Of a stretch of 33,785 nucleotides of DNA, positions 23,605 to 30,503 are shown in pieces (positions within the stretch are counted from its first letter, which is position 1; every line of letters starts with the position of its first letter). The DNA lies in contig JBOHCK010000015.1 in the NCBI GenBank assembly GCA_050698755.1, forward strand, positions 1 to 33,785, given 5' to 3'. Source of the DNA: Palsa-504 sp050698755. GTDB lineage: Bacteria > Actinomycetota > Actinomycetes > Streptosporangiales > Streptosporangiaceae. Under the pieces are notes generated by a model. The model had not been told where the DNA came from and did no database searches. It saw only the letters and a program-made list of their open reading frames with translations. The translations under genes were made by a program, and so were the position numbers.

Positions 23605-23697
23605 CCGGGCAATTCCATTTCTGCGTATCCTGGCCGCCAGTGATCGTTAGGACGTAGGTATCGAGCATGAGCCGCTGACCTAGATGACAGGAGCGAC

Positions 23698-23913
23698 ATG
23701 AGCAGCAGTGACCCGACGACGATCGGCGTACATCGCGCTCTGCACGAAGCGCTTAACTCGGCGAGGGAGGCCCAGCACCGCCTCGACGACGGGGATGCCA
23801 CCCCCGACTCGGACGACCTGGTGGAACTCGGCAAATTGCTGGCCGCGCTGTCGGAAAGTGCCATGGCCGTCAACCTCGGGATGATGACGAAGGCGCGCCT
23901 CGCGCGAAGCTGA
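23698..23913 (+). CDS. Small hypothetical protein, 71 residues
   Basis: ATG 23698 is preceded by AGGAG at five bases, a strong site, and codon use follows the genomic pattern. The product is acidic in the middle (LDDGDATPDSDDLVELGK) and mostly helical by appearance, without cysteines or membrane segments. I do not recognise it. It stands alone, 93 bases after the HExxH protein gene. Confidence 0.55.
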   Translation: MSSSDPTTIGVHRALHEALNSAREAQHRLDDGDATPDSDDLVELGKLLAALSESAMAVNLGMMTKARLARS

Positions 23914-24261
23914 GAGTCGCCCGCCACGCCGGGCCGGGCGCTAGGTAGTCGTCGCCGATGGCGTCGCTGCCGTCCGGCCCGGCCGGGCCCGCTCCCGCAC
24001 GGCTTCCCCCCTGCGCCAAGCGGGCGCCGGGGAGGACGGGAGCACAATGGGTATATGGGGCGGCCGGATCGGCGGCTGGGCCGGCGATGTCGGCCACCAC
24101 TCGCTCCGGCCATCGCAGCGGGCCCGCTCCCTCTGGCGGCGGGTACGAACAGGCCGCCGATGAACGGGGTCCGCCGAAATAGCGGTGACCATCGCGGGGT
24201 TTCATATTTGTGCACTATGCGTCCGCACCCAGCGGGTCGCACCTTTAGCGAAGGATCTGAC
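23914..24261. other. Intergenic region upstream of msrB, 348 bases
   Basis: Mostly GC-rich sequence without a recognised gene apart from one weak small ORF (24047-24163). The last 60 bases are relatively AT-rich (GTTTCATATTTGTGCACTATG, at about 24199-24219) and probably hold the msrBA promoter, but I could not fit clear -35 and -10 boxes. Confidence 0.35.
24047..24163 (+). CDS. Possible 38-residue basic peptide
   Basis: ATG 24047 follows GGGAG with four to five bases of spacing. The product starts MGIWGGRIGGWAGDVGHH and ends in an Arg-rich stretch (LWRRVRTGRR). No family is recognised. It could equally be a chance frame in GC-rich DNA. Confidence 0.2.
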   Translation: MGIWGGRIGGWAGDVGHHSLRPSQRARSLWRRVRTGRR

Positions 24262-24732
24262 GTGTCAGACAACTATGGCAAGGGCCCAGAGGCCATCTCC
24301 CGGCTGACGCCGGAGCAGTACCGGGTCACCCAGCGACGCGGCACCGAGCCGGCGTTCAGCAACGAGTACTGGAACAACAAGGAGCCCGGCATCTACGTCG
24401 ACGTCGTGTCCGGCGAGCCGCTGTTTGCCTCCCTCAGCAAGTACGACAGCCGCACCGGCTGGCCGAGCTTCACGGTGCCGATCGAGCCGGGCCGCGTGGT
24501 CGAGCGGCGGGACTTCAGGCACCTGATGCTCAGGACCGAGGTCCGCTCGGCCGGTGCCGACAGCCACCTGGGCCACGTCTTCCGCGACGGGCCAGCCGAC
24601 GCCGGGGGGCTGCGTTACTGCATCAACTCTGCCGCCCTCCGCTTCATCGGCGTCGATGACCTGGACCGCGAGGGCTATGGCGACTACCGCAGGCTATTCG
24701 AGCCGGCACATGACACTGGGAGGGCATCATGA
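24262..24732 (+). CDS. msrB: Peptide-methionine (R)-S-oxide reductase
   Basis: MsrB reduces the R form of methionine sulfoxide in proteins. The 156-residue product has GEPLFASLSKYDSRTGWPSF, HLGHVFRDGP and GLRYCINSAALRFI, the last holding the catalytic Cys. This is its only cysteine: the two CxxC zinc pairs and the resolving Cys of common MsrB (DSGCGWPSF) are absent, here DSRTGWPSF. Single-Cys, zinc-free MsrB forms are known and need an outside thiol to recycle. Start GTG 24262 has AAGGA at about seven bases; an ATG at 24217 is in frame but has no site. Its stop overlaps the msrA start as ATGA. Confidence 0.93.
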   Translation: MSDNYGKGPEAISRLTPEQYRVTQRRGTEPAFSNEYWNNKEPGIYVDVVSGEPLFASLSKYDSRTGWPSFTVPIEPGRVVERRDFRHLMLRTEVRSAGADSHLGHVFRDGPADAGGLRYCINSAALRFIGVDDLDREGYGDYRRLFEPAHDTGRAS

Positions 24733-25244
24733 CGACCGAGAAGGCCATCCTGGCCGGCGGCTGCTTCTGGGGCGTGCAGGATCTCGTCCGCAAGCTCCCC
24801 GGTGTGCTTTCGACCAGGGTCGGTTACACCGGCGGCGACGTGCCGGACGCGACCTACCGCAACCACCGCGGCCACGCCGAGGCCATCGAGATCACCTTCG
24901 ACCCGGACCGGATCTCCTACCGGGACCTGCTGGAGTTCTTCTTCCAGATCCACGACCCGAGCACCGTGAACCGGCAGGGCAATGACACCGGGACCAGCTA
25001 CCGGTCCGCCATCTTCTACCTCAGCGAGGCGCAGAAGCGAACCGCCGAGGACACGATCGCCGACGTCGATGCCTCCGGCCTGTGGCCGGGCCAGGTGGTG
25101 ACCGAGGTGTCGCCGGCCGGCCCGTTCTGGGAGGCCGAGCCCGAGCACCAGGACTACCTGGAGCGTTACCCCGACGGGTACACGTGCCACTTCGTCCGGC
25201 CCGGCTGGAAGCTGCCGCACCGAGCCGACCGCGTCTCATCCTGA
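24729..25244 (+). CDS. msrA: Peptide-methionine (S)-S-oxide reductase
   Basis: MsrA reduces the S form of methionine sulfoxide. The 171-residue product opens with AILAGGCFWGVQDLVRKLPG, where Cys12 in GCFWG is the catalytic residue, followed by RVGYTGGDVPDATYRNH, GHAEAIEITFDP, FFFQIHDPSTVNRQGND and GTSYRSAIFY, all classical. The C-terminal recycling cysteines of many MsrA proteins are not present in their usual arrangement; only one further Cys occurs (GYTCHFVRP). Coupled to msrB by a four-base overlap, so one message repairs both sulfoxide isomers. It converges on the nucleotidyltransferase gene with seven bases between stops. Confidence 0.95.
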   Translation: MTTEKAILAGGCFWGVQDLVRKLPGVLSTRVGYTGGDVPDATYRNHRGHAEAIEITFDPDRISYRDLLEFFFQIHDPSTVNRQGNDTGTSYRSAIFYLSEAQKRTAEDTIADVDASGLWPGQVVTEVSPAGPFWEAEPEHQDYLERYPDGYTCHFVRPGWKLPHRADRVSS

Positions 25245-25251
25245 GGTCGGG

Positions 25252-26190
25252 TTAAGCCAGGAGGCGTGTCCGCCATCGGTGGAAGCCGCGGGCCAGCCGG
25301 TAGCAATTGACGGCCTGCAAACGCGCGATGTGATCGTCCAGGTACTGGACATACAGCGGGATTAGCTCCCGGCTCAGGAGTTCGGCCACCTCATCGCCGG
25401 CTGGCCACTCGCGGCGCCAGGCCAGAGCGGCAGCCACTAGCGGGGCGGCAGGCGCATGCGCGCTGGCCAGGTAGTGCTCGGCCGCCACGGTATTGGTGCC
25501 CACGCGGCCCGTCTCGGCCGTGAAGAGGAAGCGGACGGGAAAGAGCACGAGCTTGGTCACTCGCCGGGGCCCGCGGACGACCAGCCGCGAAGGGGTGCGG
25601 ATCTCGTCCAGCGCGCTGTCGTCTCTGGGCTGGAACCGAGCCCAGCCCCGGAGGCGGCGTGCTAGCGGCCCGCTCCTGGCGCCCAGGTAATCAAGGGCGA
25701 ACTCTGCCCCTGCCACCAGCAGTTCAGTGTCGCCGGGGCGGGCCACGACGTCGCGCTCGTCCCGTCCCGTAAGCAGCCGGCCGTACTCAAGCAGATCAAG
25801 CCGGTCCAGTGGAGGGAACCGTCCGCCGCGGCGCTGGCCCTGCAAGGTGGCGGGTGTTCCCCAGAACACGGAGAGCCGCTGGTCAAGCGCCGAACCTCCG
25901 GCTTTCATGGAGCGAGCGATCTTGCGGATGGTCTTGCGGTCACTCGCCCTCAGCGGATCGTGCAGGATGAGCCCGAGATCGACGTCGCTCACCAGCGGGC
26001 TGAAGCCGCCGTGGGCGAGGCTGCCGAGCGCATACCCGGCGATCAGGCGTGAGCCCAGGGCAGCCCGGTAGGCAGATACCGCCCGAGCCAGCACGATCTC
26101 GCCCATCTGGGTATCTGCATCCCGGCTCCCGGCGCCGCCTGGATCCCCGTCGGCGGATGCCTGTTGTGCGACTCCGCCCGGACCGGACAC
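25252..26190 (-). CDS. Nucleotidyltransferase-fold protein
   Basis: The 312-residue product has a Pol-beta-type nucleotidyltransferase signature: GYALGSLAHGGFSPLVSDVD, with Gly55-Ser57 region and the metal-binding Asp69 and Asp71. The rest is helical, with many Arg, and resembles no specific named enzyme to me; aminoglycoside adenylyltransferases and MNT-type antitoxin enzymes share the fold, but no HEPN partner gene is adjacent. The frame is open to GTG 26223, but GGGAGAGG sits seven bases before GTG 26190, which I take as the start. It is divergent from the repeat peptide gene, with 246 bases between start codons. Confidence 0.75.
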   Translation of the reverse strand: MSGPGGVAQQASADGDPGGAGSRDADTQMGEIVLARAVSAYRAALGSRLIAGYALGSLAHGGFSPLVSDVDLGLILHDPLRASDRKTIRKIARSMKAGGSALDQRLSVFWGTPATLQGQRRGGRFPPLDRLDLLEYGRLLTGRDERDVVARPGDTELLVAGAEFALDYLGARSGPLARRLRGWARFQPRDDSALDEIRTPSRLVVRGPRRVTKLVLFPVRFLFTAETGRVGTNTVAAEHYLASAHAPAAPLVAAALAWRREWPAGDEVAELLSRELIPLYVQYLDDHIARLQAVNCYRLARGFHRWRTRLLA

Positions 26191-26370
26191 TGATGTGCCT
26201 CTCCCTAGTGGCTTGCTGTTCACCGCTCAGGTACAACGTGAGATCCATCTTCCCCGCAGGCAGCACGCGTTCCTATAGCCGCTACGCGATAACCGGGCCG
26301 GGACCGCCTGGTTTGACGATGTACGGCTCGCGAGGATGGTGCCAGACTCAGGGGTGCGAGATCGGGTTCG

Positions 26371-26385
26371 CCGGTTGTCAACCGG
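26371..26385. promoter_or_regulatory. 15-bp palindrome upstream of the repeat peptide gene
   Basis: CCGGTTG T CAACCGG is a perfect palindrome with a one-base centre. It lies 52 bases before the repeat peptide ATG and 181 before the divergent nucleotidyltransferase start, a position suited to an operator. Confidence 0.4.
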
Positions 26386-26436
26386 GACGCGGAAACCGGC
26401 GAGCTCACCGTTGAGCAGCGGATGGAGGTCACGGTA

Positions 26437-26616
26437 ATGACTGACCAGTTCGGCGGCCCTCAGCCAGCCACTGACACAGACCAGTTCGGCGGTCCCCAGC
26501 CGGACAGTGACACGGACCAGTTCGGCGGCCCCCAGCCGGACAGTGACACCGACCAGTTCGGCGGCCCCCAGCCGGACAGTGACACAGACCAGTTCGGCGG
26601 CCCTTCGCCGGGATGA
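26437..26616 (+). CDS. 59-residue tandem-repeat peptide (12-residue unit)
   Basis: After the initiator Met the product is made wholly of the unit TDQFGGPQPDSD, present as four full copies (first with ATD at its end) and a final TDQFGGPSPG. ATG 26437 has GGAGGT seven bases upstream. The DNA repeats (36 bp) differ almost only at synonymous sites: the Thr codon is ACT, ACA, ACG, ACC, ACA, and Gly and Pro third bases vary too. This suggests selection on the peptide and supports real coding. The peptide is acidic, without Cys, Lys or a membrane segment, and likely disordered. It could be a multicore precursor of a modified peptide, a binding scaffold or an expanded low-complexity peptide; no modifying enzyme is recognisable next to it. 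It converges on the hydrolase gene with four bases between stops. Confidence 0.7.
   Translation: MTDQFGGPQPATDTDQFGGPQPDSDTDQFGGPQPDSDTDQFGGPQPDSDTDQFGGPSPG
26440..26613 (+). repeat. 36-bp coding tandem repeat, about 4.8 copies
   Basis: Units begin at 26440, 26476, 26512, 26548 and 26584, directly adjoining with no spacers. Each encodes 12 residues around the constant block GACCAGTTCGGCGG. Absence of spacers and the coding periodicity exclude a CRISPR array. Confidence 0.9.
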
Positions 26617-26620
26617 GGTG

Positions 26621-27559
26621 CTAACGCCCGTCTTGCGCCAAGCCGGTCGGTGATGGTGCGGCGGCGGCCCGCTCGGCGAGGGCTCTGACCTCGGCGGCTA
26701 CCTGGGGGTACACCTCGGCCGGCAGGTAATGCCCGACCCCGGGCAAGATGACCAGCCGGGATCCGCTGATCGTCTTGGCGGTGCGCCGGGCTGCGGCCGG
26801 GCGCAGCAGCGGGTCGTCGGAGCCGTGCAGGACGAGAGTTGGCACGCGAAGTGCGGACAGCCGTCCGCCGTGCCATTTCGCACCGGCTTGGCGGGCTTGC
26901 GCGGCGGTGTCGCGCACGCCGCTGACCTGGTCCCGCGCTGCCATAGCGCGCACGCCCTGCTCGTCGAACGGATAGGCCGGGGAGGCGATCGCGCGCGTGG
27001 CTGCGACGGCCAGCGCGAGGTCACCGTCGCCGCCTTCGGGGAACTTCATCCCCGCCAGCCTGGCTACCAGGACGAGGTGAATGTAACGGCCTGCCGACAG
27101 GCCGCCGACGTCGCTAGGCAGTGAGGCCGAGGAGGTGAGGCTGCGCACCCGCCGCGGGTGGCGCAGGGCCGTGCGCTGGGCCACCTGCCCGCCCATCGAG
27201 TGGCCGAACAGGTGCGCCGAGTCCCAGCCGAGCGCATCCAGCACCGCGGCTGCGTCGTCGGTCATGTCCTCGGCGCTGTACGCCGGCGAGCGCCTGCGCA
27301 GCACCGCGGCCAGGGGGCTGTCCGTCCCCGCATCAGGGAAATGGGTGGACTGCCCGGCATCGCGCTGGTCATACGCCACGACGTGAAACCCGCGGCGGAC
27401 GAACTCGCTGACCAGGGCATCGGGCCACCAGAACCGTGACACGGCCAGTCCCATGATCAGCAACAGGGGAACACCGCCCGCGCCGCCCAGATCTTCGAAC
27501 GCGATCCGCACCTGGCCGTTGACCGCGTGCCGGACCTGCCCGGAACCGGATACCGCCAT
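26621..27559 (-). CDS. Alpha/beta-hydrolase
   Basis: The 312-residue product has a complete catalytic set: LLLIMGLAVSRFWWP (oxyanion region), VVAYDQRDAGQS (61-71), HLFGHSMGGQVAQ with nucleophile Ser121, GSDDPLLRP (acid) and PGVGHYLPAEV (His). The YDQRDAGQS block is typical of actinobacterial hydrolases near TetR genes. Substrate unknown. The frame is open to 27595, but GGAGG is four to five bases before ATG 27559. It is divergent from the TetR gene across 89 bases that carry three copies of TTCGCAAA, so the TetR protein very likely controls it. Confidence 0.88.
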   Translation of the reverse strand: MAVSGSGQVRHAVNGQVRIAFEDLGGAGGVPLLLIMGLAVSRFWWPDALVSEFVRRGFHVVAYDQRDAGQSTHFPDAGTDSPLAAVLRRRSPAYSAEDMTDDAAAVLDALGWDSAHLFGHSMGGQVAQRTALRHPRRVRSLTSSASLPSDVGGLSAGRYIHLVLVARLAGMKFPEGGDGDLALAVAATRAIASPAYPFDEQGVRAMAARDQVSGVRDTAAQARQAGAKWHGGRLSALRVPTLVLHGSDDPLLRPAAARRTAKTISGSRLVILPGVGHYLPAEVYPQVAAEVRALAERAAAAPSPTGLAQDGR

Positions 27560-27575
27560 GATCCCTCCAGCCGAC

Positions 27576-27629
27576 TTCGCAAACATCGTTCGCAAATTAG
27601 GCTAGCAGTTGGCGTGCGATGTTCGCAAA
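27576..27629. promoter_or_regulatory. Operator region with three TTCGCAAA boxes
   Basis: TTCGCAAA occurs at 27576-27583, 27589-27596 and 27622-27629, all on the plus strand; the first two are 13 bases apart, the third 33 bases later. An AACATCG/CGATGTT inverted pair (27582-27588 and 27617-27623) surrounds the middle. The cluster lies exactly between the divergent hydrolase and TetR starts and is the AT-richest piece nearby, so it probably covers both promoters and the TetR binding sites. Confidence 0.6.
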
Positions 27630-27648
27630 CGACGTAGCAGGAGCGCGG

Positions 27649-28350
27649 ATGGCAGCAGCGGAAGGCGGCGACCCTATCTGGATGCGCCCAGAGCGCGCGA
27701 CGACCGGCCGCCCGCCCCGGCATTCCCGGGACGAGATCACCGCCGCCGCGGTTGCGATCGCCGACCGGGAAGGGCTGGACGCGGTATCCATGCGGCGGGT
27801 CGCCGCCGAGCTCGGGACCGGAGCCGCGTCCCTGTACCGCTACCTCGACACCCGCGAAGACCTGCTCGACCTGATGATCGACGCCACCGGGACCGAATAC
27901 GTCGTCGCGGCGCCGACCGGCGACTGGCTCGCCGACCTTCTCGACCTCGGCGACCAGGCGCGCGCGATCATGCGACGCCACCCCTGGCTGCCGCCGCTGC
28001 TCATCACCCGTTCCGTGCTCGGCCCCAACGGCCTCGCGCTCCTCGAGCATGTCCTGGAAGCGCTGGCCGCCCACCCGGCCAGCACGGCAGCCAAGCTCGA
28101 GGCCTTCGGCCTGCTCAACGCGGCCACCGCCCTGTTCGTCCAGAACGAGCTCGCAGGCGACCCGGCCCGGCGGCAGCGCAACGCCGCCTACCTGCAGCAC
28201 GCCCTCGCCGCCGGCCACCACCCCCGGCTGGCCGAACTGCTCACGCCGACCGCACCGGCCCAGAACAGCCCGGCCGAGACAACTGCCGACCCGGCAGACC
28301 GCTACCGAGACATCCTCGCGCGGATCCTCAGCGGCCTCCTCGCCCTGTAG
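27649..28350 (+). CDS. TetR-family transcriptional regulator
   Basis: The 233-residue protein has an N-terminal helix-turn-helix (about 26-75): SRDEITAAAVAIADREGLDA, then MRRVAAELGTGAASLYRYLDTREDLLDLM, with the typical LYRYLDTREDL recognition end. The C-terminal ligand domain resembles the TetR_C group found with such short-distance hydrolase pairs. It has a Pro-rich tail. ATG 27649 follows AGGAG at five bases; the earlier in-frame ATG at 27619 would place an operator box inside the coding region and has no site. Likely represses itself and the divergent hydrolase. The methyltransferase gene follows 31 bases later and may be in the same operon. Confidence 0.9.
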   Translation: MAAAEGGDPIWMRPERATTGRPPRHSRDEITAAAVAIADREGLDAVSMRRVAAELGTGAASLYRYLDTREDLLDLMIDATGTEYVVAAPTGDWLADLLDLGDQARAIMRRHPWLPPLLITRSVLGPNGLALLEHVLEALAAHPASTAAKLEAFGLLNAATALFVQNELAGDPARRQRNAAYLQHALAAGHHPRLAELLTPTAPAQNSPAETTADPADRYRDILARILSGLLAL

Positions 28351-28381
28351 CCGCTAGGACCGGTGACGGTAGCTTGGCGGG

Positions 28382-29482
28382 ATGGGAGCTGAGAAGCATC
28401 TGGCGGGACAGGGACAACTCGGTGACCCGGAGGCGCTGACTGCCCGGCTGTTCCGCGACATGGCCGGCGCGCTGGAACTGCTCACCGTGTATCTGGGCGA
28501 ACGGCTGGGCCTGTACCGGGCCCTGCAGGCCAGCGGCCAGGCGACCGCCGCGGAGCTGGCCGCCCGGACGGGGACCGTCGAGCGGTACGTCCGGGAATGG
28601 CTGGAACACCATGCCGTAAGCGGGCTCCTGGAGGTGGATGATCCAGCGGCCGGGCCGCTGGATCGCCGGTACAGCCTGCCACCCGGGTACGCGCCTGTTC
28701 TCGCCGACCCCGACGATGTCCGCTACCTGGGGTTCAACGGGATCGAGATCGTCCGCGCCGCACGCTGGCTGCCCGAGGTGGCCGCGGCGATGCGCCACGG
28801 CGGCGGACCTCCTCCGCTGCCCTGGGCACCGGAGGGCCGGCCGGAGTTTAACCGGGCGGTGTTCCTCAACCGGCTGGCGAAACAATGGCTGCCGGCCATC
28901 GCGGACGTGGACCTGCGGCTGCGCAGCGAGCCGCCCGCACGGGTGGCGGACCTGGCCTGCGGCACGGGCTGGTCCAGCATCGCCATGGCGCAGGCCTATC
29001 CGCAGATCACCGTCGACGGTTTCGACCTGGACGCGGAGGCGATCCAGGCGGCCCGGCACAATGCGGAGGAAACCGGACTGGCGGACCGCGTCACGTTCAC
29101 CGCCGCCGATGCGTCCGGCCCGGGGGTGTCAGGCCAGTACGACCTGGTGACGATCCTCGAAGCGCTCCACGATATGTCCCACCCGGTGGATGCGCTGCGC
29201 GTGGCACGCGGGCTCCTCAGGGAACCAGGCTGCGTCATCGTCGCCGACGAAGCGGTCGAGGACGAGTTCACCGCCCCCGGTTCCCTCGAAGAGCAATATC
29301 ACTATTCCTGGAGCGTGGTTGCCTGCCTGCCGGCGGTCATGGACGATCCGGATACCGCGGCGACCGGAGCCGTGATGCGACCCGCGACGCTGCGTCGGTA
29401 CGCCCTGGAGGCTGGCTTCCGCGACCTGGAAGCCCTGCCGATCAAGGCGGAAATGCTGCGCTTCTACCGGCTGACACCATGA
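28382..29482 (+). CDS. Class I SAM-dependent methyltransferase with winged-helix N-terminus
   Basis: The 366-residue protein has an N-terminal helical/winged-helix part (LGERLGLYRALQASGQATAA and RYVREWLEHHAVSGLLEVDD) seen in O- and C-methyltransferases of the Rv2258c type, and a Rossmann domain with motif I VADLACGTGWSSIAMAQA near residue 190, GFDLDAEAIQAARHNAEETG (acidic end of strand 2) and LVTILEALHDMSHPVDAL (motif post-II). Substrate unknown. Start ATG 28382 has only a weak GGCGGG site, consistent with readthrough from the TetR gene 31 bases upstream. A strong hairpin lies 228 bases after its stop. Confidence 0.88.
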   Translation: MGAEKHLAGQGQLGDPEALTARLFRDMAGALELLTVYLGERLGLYRALQASGQATAAELAARTGTVERYVREWLEHHAVSGLLEVDDPAAGPLDRRYSLPPGYAPVLADPDDVRYLGFNGIEIVRAARWLPEVAAAMRHGGGPPPLPWAPEGRPEFNRAVFLNRLAKQWLPAIADVDLRLRSEPPARVADLACGTGWSSIAMAQAYPQITVDGFDLDAEAIQAARHNAEETGLADRVTFTAADASGPGVSGQYDLVTILEALHDMSHPVDALRVARGLLREPGCVIVADEAVEDEFTAPGSLEEQYHYSWSVVACLPAVMDDPDTAATGAVMRPATLRRYALEAGFRDLEALPIKAEMLRFYRLTP

Positions 29483-29501
29483 CAAGCCGCTGCCCGGCCG
29501 G

Positions 29502-29849
29502 TTGAATCATCGTGTAGCCGGTGAGGGGCTGCTCAGCGCGGCCGTCGCCAACAACGCGTTGTGGTGCGATGCCGTGTGCCGGGCGCACGGCTTCCCGGGG
29601 GTGTTCGGCGCCCGTTTGTGGGTGAGCACGCACCATGAGCTGACGTTTTATCCGAACGTCATTACGTTGCGCCCCGATGTCACCGCAGGAGAGACAGCTC
29701 TGGCCAGGACCGGTGCCCGTGGCTGGGCGGGCACCGGCCGACCTGCGCCGGGCGGCGGAGGGATCGCTTTCATTACCCGGTTGGGCGCGGCGGACTTCGG
29801 GTCTAGCGCGGCGCGCATCATGCCCTCAGGGGTCATCAACGCACCATGA
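29502..29849 (+). pseudogene. Truncated GNAT-like gene (N-terminal part only)
   Basis: The frame reads AAVANNALWCDAVCRAHGFP, then LWVSTHHELTFYPNVITLRP, up to about 29703. This matches the N-terminal end of an actinobacterial GNAT-like family (NNAxWCxxVCRxHG ... PxYPDxVTL), as I recall that family. After residue ~67 the frame continues only as Gly/Arg/Pro-rich sequence with a hairpin inside, and the acetyl-CoA part is missing. There is no ATG or GTG upstream in frame, only TTG 29502. It occupies most of the 374-base gap between the methyltransferase and gamma-carbonic anhydrase genes. Confidence 0.5.
29710..29737 (+). terminator. Strong 10-bp hairpin
   Basis: CCGGTGCCCG (29710-29719) and CGGGCACCGG (29728-29737) form a perfect 10-bp stem with an 8-base loop. 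It sits just after the recognisable part of the GNAT-like fragment and downstream of the methyltransferase. No T-run follows; it is a likely terminator of the GC-hairpin type. Confidence 0.5.
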
Positions 29850-29856
29850 CGCAGGG

Positions 29857-30396
29857 CTAGGCGACGGGGCGGACGGTGGCCGCGTGCCGCCTCGCCAGGT
29901 CGCGGTAGACGGCGGGATTCGTGTCGACCCAGTCCTTGGCCGAGCCGGCCACCTCTCGCAGGACCTTGGCCGGGACCCCGGCCGCGAGCATGCCGTCGGG
30001 AATGACAAGCCCGGGCGGCACCGTGGCGCCTCCGGCCACCAGGGCGCGGCGGCCCACGATCACGCCATCGAGCACCGTGGCGCCGTTGCCGATCAGCGCT
30101 TCCACGCCAATGACGGCGCCGTGGACCACGCACAGGTGGCCGACGGTCGCCCCCTCGCCGATCTCGGTCACCGGGTCGTCGCCGCCGTGCAGGACCGACC
30201 CGTCCTGGATGTTCGCGCCCCGCCGCACGATGATCGGCCCGAAGTCGGCCCGCAAGACAGCCCCGTACCAGATCGATGCTCCGGCCTCCACGCGCACGTC
30301 CCCCACTAGGGTGGCGGTGGGCGCGATAAACGCCTCCGGGCTGACCTGCGGCTCCCGACCTTCGAACGCGAATAGTGGCACCCGCTCATCATGCAC
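29857..30396 (-). CDS. Gamma-class carbonic anhydrase family protein
   Basis: The 179-residue protein is a left-handed beta-helix of hexapeptide repeats (ATLVGDVRVEAGASIWYGAV, GATVLDGVIVGRRALVAGGA). The three zinc-binding histidines of the family are present with the correct spacing: His70 (VLHGGDD), His87 and His92 (VGHLCVVHG), as are Arg49, Asp51 and Gln64-Asp65. Family members are trimeric and include carbonic anhydrases (Cam, CamH) and related YrdA/PaaY proteins; whether this one hydrates CO2 cannot be told. The start is GTG 30396, with a weak ribosome site. It is divergent from the DipZ-like gene, with 107 bases between starts. Confidence 0.92.
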   Translation of the reverse strand: MHDERVPLFAFEGREPQVSPEAFIAPTATLVGDVRVEAGASIWYGAVLRADFGPIIVRRGANIQDGSVLHGGDDPVTEIGEGATVGHLCVVHGAVIGVEALIGNGATVLDGVIVGRRALVAGGATVPPGLVIPDGMLAAGVPAKVLREVAGSAKDWVDTNPAVYRDLARRHAATVRPVA

Positions 30397-30435
30397 CCGC
30401 GTTCGCGGTCAGGAACCCCCGGAAGCCCTCCCCCG

Positions 30436-30441
30436 TTGACA
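30436..30441 (+). promoter_or_regulatory. -35-like TTGACA box upstream of the DipZ-like gene
   Basis: A consensus TTGACA lies 62 bases before the DipZ-like ATG. No good -10 box is found at 16-18 bases, so a housekeeping promoter is only a suggestion. Confidence 0.25.
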
Positions 30442-30503
30442 GGGGTAGTCACTGTGAGAACTCGGCGCGATCCGGGTCCTGGCGGTCAGCAGGAGGTTGC
30501 GGC

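Noticed and set aside
26440..26613. 36-bp repeats considered as a CRISPR array
   Set aside because: Units are contiguous without spacers, are in frame and vary at synonymous sites; no cas genes present.
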